DNA of 18,784 nucleotides from Steroidobacteraceae bacterium (GTDB lineage: Bacteria; Pseudomonadota; Gammaproteobacteria; Steroidobacterales; Steroidobacteraceae), in NCBI GenBank assembly GCA_013044085.1, contig JABEVI010000096.1:1-18784 (forward strand), in the 5' to 3' direction. The notes below the pieces were generated by a model, which worked only from the letters and a program-made list of their open reading frames with translations, was not told where the DNA came from and did not search any database. Position numbers and translations under genes: made by a program. Shown here piece by piece: positions 14,581-18,784 of this stretch (the first letter of the stretch is position 1; every line of letters begins with the position of its first letter).

Positions 14581-15558
14581 ATGCCGATACCCATGATCCT
14601 GCGCCACCGACTGCGCCTGCCGTTGATCGGTGCGCCGATGTTCATCGTCTCCACGCCCCGACTGGTCATCGCCCAGTGCAAAGCCGGCATCGTCGGCTCC
14701 TTCCCGGCGTTGAACGCGCGCCCGGCCTCGCTTCTCGATGAGTGGCTCGCCGAGATCGAGGAGGAACTCGCGGTCCAGGCGCGCGCCAACCCGGGCGCCT
14801 GCATCGCGCCGTTCGCCGTCAATCAGATCGTCCATGCCAGCAACGACCGACTGCAGCACGACCTGGATGTATGCATCCGACACCGCGTGCCGATCGTGAT
14901 CACGAGCTTGCGACCGCCGGCGGAGGTCGTCGCCGCCGTTCACGGCTACGGCGGCATCGTGCTGCACGACGTGATCAACATCCGGCACGCCGAAAAGGCC
15001 GTTTCCCAGGGCGTCGACGGCATCATCGCGGTCTGCGCCGGCGCCGGCGGTCATGCCGGTCTCCTGAGCCCGTTCGCGCTGGTCAAGGAGATCAGGTCGA
15101 TATTCGACGGCACGATCGTGCTCGCGGGTGCGATGAGCAGCGGCGCCGACCTGCTCGCCGCGCGGGCACTCGGCGCGGATCTTGCCTACCTCGGCACGCG
15201 CTTCATCGCCACCACGGAGGCGAACGCGAGCGAGGCGTACCAGCGGATGCTCATCGACAGCCGTGCCGAGGACATCCTCTATACACCGCTGTTCAGCGGT
15301 GTCGCCGGCAGTTATCTGCGTGCGAGCATCGCGCAAGCCGGACTCGATCCGGACAAACTCGGCGAGGTGGACCCGGCGGCGACGAACTTCGGATCCGGCG
15401 GCGGCTCGCGGCGCAAGGCCTGGAAGGACATCTGGAGCGCCGGCCAGAGCGTCAGCGGCATTCATGACGTCGCGGACGTGGAGACCGTGGTTGCGCGTCT
15501 GCAGAACGAATACGAGACGGCGCGTACGCGAATTCTCGGGGCCCTCGATTGCGACTGA
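14581..15558 (+). CDS. Nitronate monooxygenase-family FMN protein
   Basis: A 325-aa TIM-barrel flavoprotein of the nitronate monooxygenase/2-nitropropane dioxygenase family. Signatures are PLIGAPMFIVSTP (14-26), the FMN phosphate loop CAGAGGHAG (152-160), in which His158 matches the catalytic histidine of the family, LAGAMSSGADLLAARALGAD (181-200), and YLGTRFIAT. Members oxidise toxic nitronates such as propionate 3-nitronate, or act in lipid and other oxidations, so the substrate is not certain. The ATG at 14581 is chosen because conservation starts at the RLPLIGAPM segment; an upstream GTG at 14548 and an ATG at 14593 are alternatives. The 3' end overlaps the holA start by ten bases, tying it to the housekeeping operon. 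Confidence 0.87.
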   Translation: MPIPMILRHRLRLPLIGAPMFIVSTPRLVIAQCKAGIVGSFPALNARPASLLDEWLAEIEEELAVQARANPGACIAPFAVNQIVHASNDRLQHDLDVCIRHRVPIVITSLRPPAEVVAAVHGYGGIVLHDVINIRHAEKAVSQGVDGIIAVCAGAGGHAGLLSPFALVKEIRSIFDGTIVLAGAMSSGADLLAARALGADLAYLGTRFIATTEANASEAYQRMLIDSRAEDILYTPLFSGVAGSYLRASIAQAGLDPDKLGEVDPAATNFGSGGGSRRKAWKDIWSAGQSVSGIHDVADVETVVARLQNEYETARTRILGALDCD

Positions 15559-16568
15559 ATCTCGAGCAATTGCCGGCCGCGTTGCAACGGGGTCTCGCCG
15601 CCGCTTATCTGGTGTCCGGCGATGAACCGCTGCTCGCCGGAGAGGCCGCCGACGCGATTCGCGCCGCGGCCCGCGCCAAGGGTTTCGTCGAACGCCGCGT
15701 ATTCGACGTCGACCGCAGCTTCGCCTGGGACGACTTTCGCAACGAGATCCAATCCCCGTCGCTGTTCTCGGACCGGCGCATCATCGAATTGCGTCTGCCA
15801 ACGGGCAAGCCGGACAAGGGCGCCGCGCTCATCGCGCAGATCGCCGCCCGGCCGCCGCCGGACGTCCTGCTGCTGCTCGTCGCGGGCAAACTCGACCAGA
15901 AGAGCGCCGATTCCGCGTGGGTCAAGGCGATCGCCGAGCATGGTGCGTGGATCGTGCTGCGTCCGGTCGGCGCCCAGGAGATGCCCGCCTGGCTGCGCGC
16001 GCGCGCGCGCGCGGCCGGGTTCGATCTGGAGGCGACGGCGGCGCAACTGATCGCCGATCGCGTCGAGGGCAATCTGCTTGCTGCGAAACAGGAGCTTGCC
16101 AACCTGAGCTTGCTCGCCGAGGGCCCGAGCATCGGCCCCGAACTCGTGCTTGCCGCCGTCGCCGACAGTGCCCGCTACGATGTGCTGCAACTGGCCGAGG
16201 CGGCGGCCGCCGGTGAGGCGGCGCGTGCGCTGCACATCCTGGATGGCTTGAGGAGCGAGGGCCGTGAGCCGGCTTTGGTGCTCTGGTCGCTGGTGCGCGA
16301 AGTGCGCGGCTTGTGGCAGGCCGGCGAGCGCCGTCGCCTGCGCACCCAGGAGCGCGGCGCTTGGAACCAGGCGAGCACGCCGTCGCCGCGCGCGCTCGAA
16401 CGGCTGCGCCAGATTCCGCTGCCTGATCTGCTGGTGGCGGCTGCGCGCGCCGATCGGGTCGTCAAGGGACTCGCTCCCGGGGATTCGTGGACGGAACTGG
16501 CGGGTCTCACCGCGATGCTCGCCGGCGCTTTGCAACCCGGGCCGGTTTCAGGCAGGGTAGCCGGATGA
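15549..16568 (+). CDS. holA: DNA polymerase III subunit delta
   Basis: The delta subunit of the clamp loader (339 aa, normal for the family), which opens the beta sliding clamp for loading onto DNA. The N-terminal MRLNLEQLPAALQRGLAAAY followed by LVSGDEPLL is the clear HolA signature, followed by VFDVDRSFAWDDF, SLFSDRRIIELRLP and LLLLVAGKLDQKSADSAW. EGNLLAAKQELANLSLL is the conserved helical region in domain III. The start is a TTG at 15549 that overlaps the previous gene by ten bases; the match of MRLxxEQL to family N-termini supports it. The stop overlaps the nadD start (ATGA). A (GC)9 dinucleotide tract at 15995-16013 encodes an alternating Arg-Ala run. Confidence 0.94.
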   Translation: MRLNLEQLPAALQRGLAAAYLVSGDEPLLAGEAADAIRAAARAKGFVERRVFDVDRSFAWDDFRNEIQSPSLFSDRRIIELRLPTGKPDKGAALIAQIAARPPPDVLLLLVAGKLDQKSADSAWVKAIAEHGAWIVLRPVGAQEMPAWLRARARAAGFDLEATAAQLIADRVEGNLLAAKQELANLSLLAEGPSIGPELVLAAVADSARYDVLQLAEAAAAGEAARALHILDGLRSEGREPALVLWSLVREVRGLWQAGERRRLRTQERGAWNQASTPSPRALERLRQIPLPDLLVAAARADRVVKGLAPGDSWTELAGLTAMLAGALQPGPVSGRVAG

Positions 16569-17215
16569 ATCCGATGGGTATTTTCGGCGGCACTTTCGAT
16601 CCGATCCACTACGCGCATCTGCGCACCGCCTTTGAACTGCAACAGGCGCTGCGTTTGCGGGAGATCCGTTTCCTGCCGGCCGGCAATCCGCCGCATCGCG
16701 ACAAGCCGTACGCCGACGCGCAGTTGCGCCTGCGGATGGTGCAGGCGGCGACCGCCGGTCAGCCGGGGTTCGTCGTCGACGATCGCGAGGTGCGCAAGAC
16801 CGGGCCCTCCTACTCGGTCGAATCGCTCGCCGAACTGCGCCACGAATACCCGGACAGGAGTCTGTGCATGATCGTCGGCATGGACGCCTTCCTCAGCCTG
16901 CCGAAGTGGTATCAGTGGCGCGAGCTGCTGCAGCTTGCGCACCTGGTCGTCGCCCACCGGCCCGGCTGGCGCGCGCCGGGCATGGGGCCGCTCGGCGAAT
17001 TGCTGGTGGATCGGGGCACCGGACGCATTGGCGACCTGCATGAGGCGCGCGCCGGCTGCATCTTCATCCATGCCGTCACGCAATTGGAAATCTCCTCGAC
17101 GGACGTGCGCCAGACGATCGCGATGGGCCGTGATCCACGCTTCCTGATGCCGGATTCGGTGCGCGGGCTGATCCTCGAGGCGAATTGCTACCTCAAAACA
17201 CGAGTGACCCAGTGA
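16565..17215 (+). CDS. nadD: Nicotinate-nucleotide adenylyltransferase
   Basis: NadD (216 aa) joins nicotinate mononucleotide and ATP to form deamido-NAD in NAD biosynthesis. The nucleotidyltransferase motif GIFGGTFDPIHYAH (5-18) contains His15 and His18, and the second motif is ISSTDVR (176-182). VGMDAFLSLPKWYQW (104-118) is also typical. The ATG at 16565 overlaps the holA stop by four bases. Longer in-frame starts upstream are rejected because homology begins at the MGIFGGTFDP segment. The stop overlaps the rsfS GTG start (GTGA), so holA, nadD and rsfS appear translationally coupled. Confidence 0.96.
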   Translation: MNPMGIFGGTFDPIHYAHLRTAFELQQALRLREIRFLPAGNPPHRDKPYADAQLRLRMVQAATAGQPGFVVDDREVRKTGPSYSVESLAELRHEYPDRSLCMIVGMDAFLSLPKWYQWRELLQLAHLVVAHRPGWRAPGMGPLGELLVDRGTGRIGDLHEARAGCIFIHAVTQLEISSTDVRQTIAMGRDPRFLMPDSVRGLILEANCYLKTRVTQ

Positions 17216-17652
17216 CTCCGCCAAAAAAGAAGACTGCGACCCGGAAGAAACGGACATCCAAGACGAAGAGCCCGGGGGCGGCGCGTGTACGCAAGAAGGC
17301 ACCCGTCAAACGCTCACTCGAGACCGTGATCCTCGATGCGCTGGCGGATATGAAGGCCGTCGAAGTCAAGGTTTTGGATGTGCGCGGCATGACCGATATC
17401 GTCGATCAGATGATCATCGCGAGCGGCACCTCCGACCGGCACGTGCGTTCGGTCGCGCAGCGGGTGGTCGAAAAGACCAAGGAGGCGGGTTTTCGGCCCC
17501 ATGGGGTCGAGGGTCTGCAAGACGGGGATTGGGTGCTGATCGACTTGAACGACATGGTCGTGCACGTGATGCTGCCGCGGGTGCGCGAGTTCTATGGCCT
17601 CGAGAAACTCTGGGACATCAAGGCCGCGAAGCGCTCCGGCGGGCGCGCCTGA
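17212..17652 (+). CDS. rsfS: Ribosomal silencing factor RsfS with Lys/Arg-rich N-terminal tail
   Basis: RsfS binds ribosomal protein uL14 and blocks joining of the ribosomal subunits under nutrient limitation. The RsfS domain begins at about residue 35 with SLETVILDALADMKAVEVKV and continues through MTDIVDQMIIASGTSDRHVR, SVAQRV and DWVLIDLNDMVVHVM to EFYGLEKLWD, complete for the family. In contrast to the roughly 105-aa E. coli protein, this one has about 34 extra N-terminal residues rich in Lys, Arg, Thr and Pro (PPKKKTATRKKRTSKTK). The GTG at 17212 overlapping the nadD stop is chosen; a TTG at 17185 is a less likely alternative. A later start dropping the tail is not excluded, but there is no better codon before the domain. 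Confidence 0.93.
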   Translation: MTPPKKKTATRKKRTSKTKSPGAARVRKKAPVKRSLETVILDALADMKAVEVKVLDVRGMTDIVDQMIIASGTSDRHVRSVAQRVVEKTKEAGFRPHGVEGLQDGDWVLIDLNDMVVHVMLPRVREFYGLEKLWDIKAAKRSGGRA

Positions 17653-17671
17653 AGCGGCGCGGGGTGCGTGC

Positions 17672-18142
17672 GTGAAGTGTCGGTTGATCGCCGCGGGCAC
17701 GCGCTTGCCGGCGTGGGTCGACGCGGGTTTCCGGGATTATCAGCAGCGTTTGCGCAAGCCCTTGAGCCTCGAACTGCGTGAGATCCCGATCGCGACGCGC
17801 CGGCCCGGCGAACACCCGCGAGTGCCGGTGGCACGCGAGGGCGAGGCGATGCTCGCGGCCCTGAGCGCCGAGGATTACGTCGTCGCCCTCGAAATCGAGG
17901 CGGCGGCGATGACGACCGCGAAGCTCAGCGAGTGGCTCGCGCGCCGTCTGCAGGAGGGACGGCCGCTCGCGCTGTTGATCGGCGGTCCGGACGGTTTGGC
18001 GCCGGGCTGCCTGGAGCGGGCGGATCTGCGTTGGTCTCTGTCGCCGCTCACCCTGCCGCACGCACTCGTGCGGGTTCTCGTCGCCGAACAGATCTATCGC
18101 GCCGTGAGCCTGCTCGCCGGTCATCCGTACCACCGGGCCTGA
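17672..18142 (+). CDS. rlmH: 23S rRNA (pseudouridine1915-N3)-methyltransferase RlmH
   Basis: A SPOUT-fold methyltransferase (156 aa, matching the usual 155) that methylates pseudouridine 1915 in helix 69 of 23S rRNA using S-adenosylmethionine. The knotted AdoMet site shows LLIGGPDGLAPGC (101-113) and LSPLTLPHALVRVLVAEQIY (123-142), ending in GHPYHRA. The GTG start at 17672 reads MKCRLIAAGTRLPAWV and fits family N-termini; the longer frame to 17594 overlaps rsfS. It lies 19 bases after rsfS, the common pairing in proteobacteria. Confidence 0.95.
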   Translation: MKCRLIAAGTRLPAWVDAGFRDYQQRLRKPLSLELREIPIATRRPGEHPRVPVAREGEAMLAALSAEDYVVALEIEAAAMTTAKLSEWLARRLQEGRPLALLIGGPDGLAPGCLERADLRWSLSPLTLPHALVRVLVAEQIYRAVSLLAGHPYHRA

Positions 18143-18178
18143 AGGACTTGTTGGCGCGCATTAGGCTATTCTGGGCGG

Positions 18179-18769
18179 ATGCCGCCCGAATTCGTCTATC
18201 TCGCCTCAGCCTCGCCTCGGCGCCGGGATCTGCTCGGACAGGTCGGGGTGCCGTTCCGGCTGATCGGCGTCGATGTCGATGAGACGGTGCGGCCCGGGGA
18301 GGCACCGGAGGCCTATGTGTTGCGTCTCGCGGCCGCCAAGGCCGAGTCCGGCTGGGTGCGAGCGGCCGCCTCGCCGGCCCCGGTGCTCGGCGCCGATACG
18401 AGCGTCGTGATCGATGGGAGGATCCTCGGCAAGCCGCTCGATGAGGCGCATGGCATCGCGATGCTCGCGGCCTTGTCCGGCCGGACGCACCAAGTGTTGA
18501 CCGCCGTCGCGATACGCACGGCCGCGGGTGCGCGCTCGATGGTGAGCCGCAGCGAAGTGGTCTTTCGTGCGCTCGAGGCGGCCGAGTGTCGCGATTATTG
18601 GAACACGGGTGAACCGCGTGACAAGGCCGGCGGCTATGCGATCCAGGGCTTCGCCGCGGTGTTCGTGCAGGAGTTGCGCGGTAGTTACTCCGGCGTGATG
18701 GGGCTGCCGCTGTTCGAAACCGCGGCGTTGCTCGCGGCGGCCGGCGTGCCGCGGTGGCGCAGCGCATGA
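18179..18769 (+). CDS. maf: Maf-family nucleoside triphosphate pyrophosphatase (YhdE type)
   Basis: A 196-aa house-cleaning enzyme that hydrolyses dTTP/UTP and modified nucleotides to monophosphates. The signature SASPRR (10-15), catalytic GADTSVV (Asp73), ILGKP (Lys85), SGRTHQVLT and GGYAIQG (Gln156) are all present; the GYAIQG form matches the YhdE (dTTP/UTP) group rather than YceF. The ATG at 18179 is 36 bases after rlmH. The stop overlaps the ATG of rng by four bases (ATGA), the maf-rng arrangement widespread in proteobacteria. Confidence 0.95.
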   Translation: MPPEFVYLASASPRRRDLLGQVGVPFRLIGVDVDETVRPGEAPEAYVLRLAAAKAESGWVRAAASPAPVLGADTSVVIDGRILGKPLDEAHGIAMLAALSGRTHQVLTAVAIRTAAGARSMVSRSEVVFRALEAAECRDYWNTGEPRDKAGGYAIQGFAAVFVQELRGSYSGVMGLPLFETAALLAAAGVPRWRSA

Positions 18770-18784
18770 GCGTCGAAATCCTCA
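18766..18784 (+). CDS. rng: Start of ribonuclease G (partial)
   Basis: The frame starts with the ATG at 18766, overlapping the maf stop, and reads MSVEIL before leaving the window. This agrees with the usual RNase G N-terminus (MS-x-EILIN) and with the conserved maf-rng order. RNase G processes the 5' end of 16S rRNA and decays mRNAs. Only six residues are visible, so the call rests mainly on position. Confidence 0.7.

Noticed and set aside
1..18784. CRISPR array, tRNA/rRNA genes, insertion sequences or phage genes
   Set aside because: No regularly spaced repeats, no transposase or integrase, no gap large enough for an undetected RNA operon, and no cloverleaf seen in the gaps.

Overview
The window is GC-rich DNA (about two thirds G+C by eye) of a bacterial chromosome. 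The run holA-nadD-rsfS-rlmH-maf-rng at the right end is a housekeeping order typical of Gammaproteobacteria (Xanthomonadales/Chromatiales/Nevskiales-like layouts), so a high-GC gammaproteobacterium is the best guess. Coding density is very high: no gap exceeds 200 bases and I saw no tRNA, rRNA, insertion sequence or CRISPR array.

Region 1 (about 1-5524) is the most interesting part. After the tail of an unidentified gene, four tightly packed minus-strand genes run from 4402 down to 79. They encode the three subunits of a molybdenum hydroxylase in the order [2Fe-2S] subunit, molybdopterin subunit, FAD subunit, followed by a hemerythrin-like protein. The FAD subunit carries the extra four-cysteine loop (Cys123, 139, 147, 156) that marks 4-hydroxybenzoyl-CoA reductase, an enzyme of anaerobic aromatic degradation that removes a phenolic hydroxyl. 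Divergently transcribed are a GNAT acetyltransferase and an Rrf2-family regulator resembling the BadL/BadM pair of benzoyl-CoA pathway clusters. Between the two units is an AT-rich island with a perfect 12-bp palindrome, a natural candidate for a shared operator. Together this looks like a compact, self-regulated aryl-CoA dehydroxylation module with a possible built-in oxygen or NO sensor/scavenger.

Region 2 (5547-9021) holds exported proteins: a DsbA-like thiol oxidoreductase with a signal peptide (minus strand), and, divergent from it, a DUF1800-DUF1501 pair that overlaps by one base; the DUF1501 protein has a twin-arginine signal.

Region 3 (9221-14476) is a minus-strand series: a PaaG-like enoyl-CoA hydratase/isomerase, a HinT-type nucleotide hydrolase, a proline iminopeptidase, and two APC-superfamily amino-acid permeases (one GabP-like) overlapping by one base. 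This suggests uptake and processing of amino acids or proline peptides.

Region 4 (14581-18784) is a plus-strand operon: a nitronate monooxygenase-family protein, then holA (DNA polymerase III delta), nadD (NAD synthesis), rsfS (ribosome silencing), rlmH (23S rRNA methylation), maf/yhdE (nucleotide pyrophosphatase) and the first codons of rng (RNase G). Several junctions in it are short overlaps (ATGA, GTGA), consistent with translational coupling.
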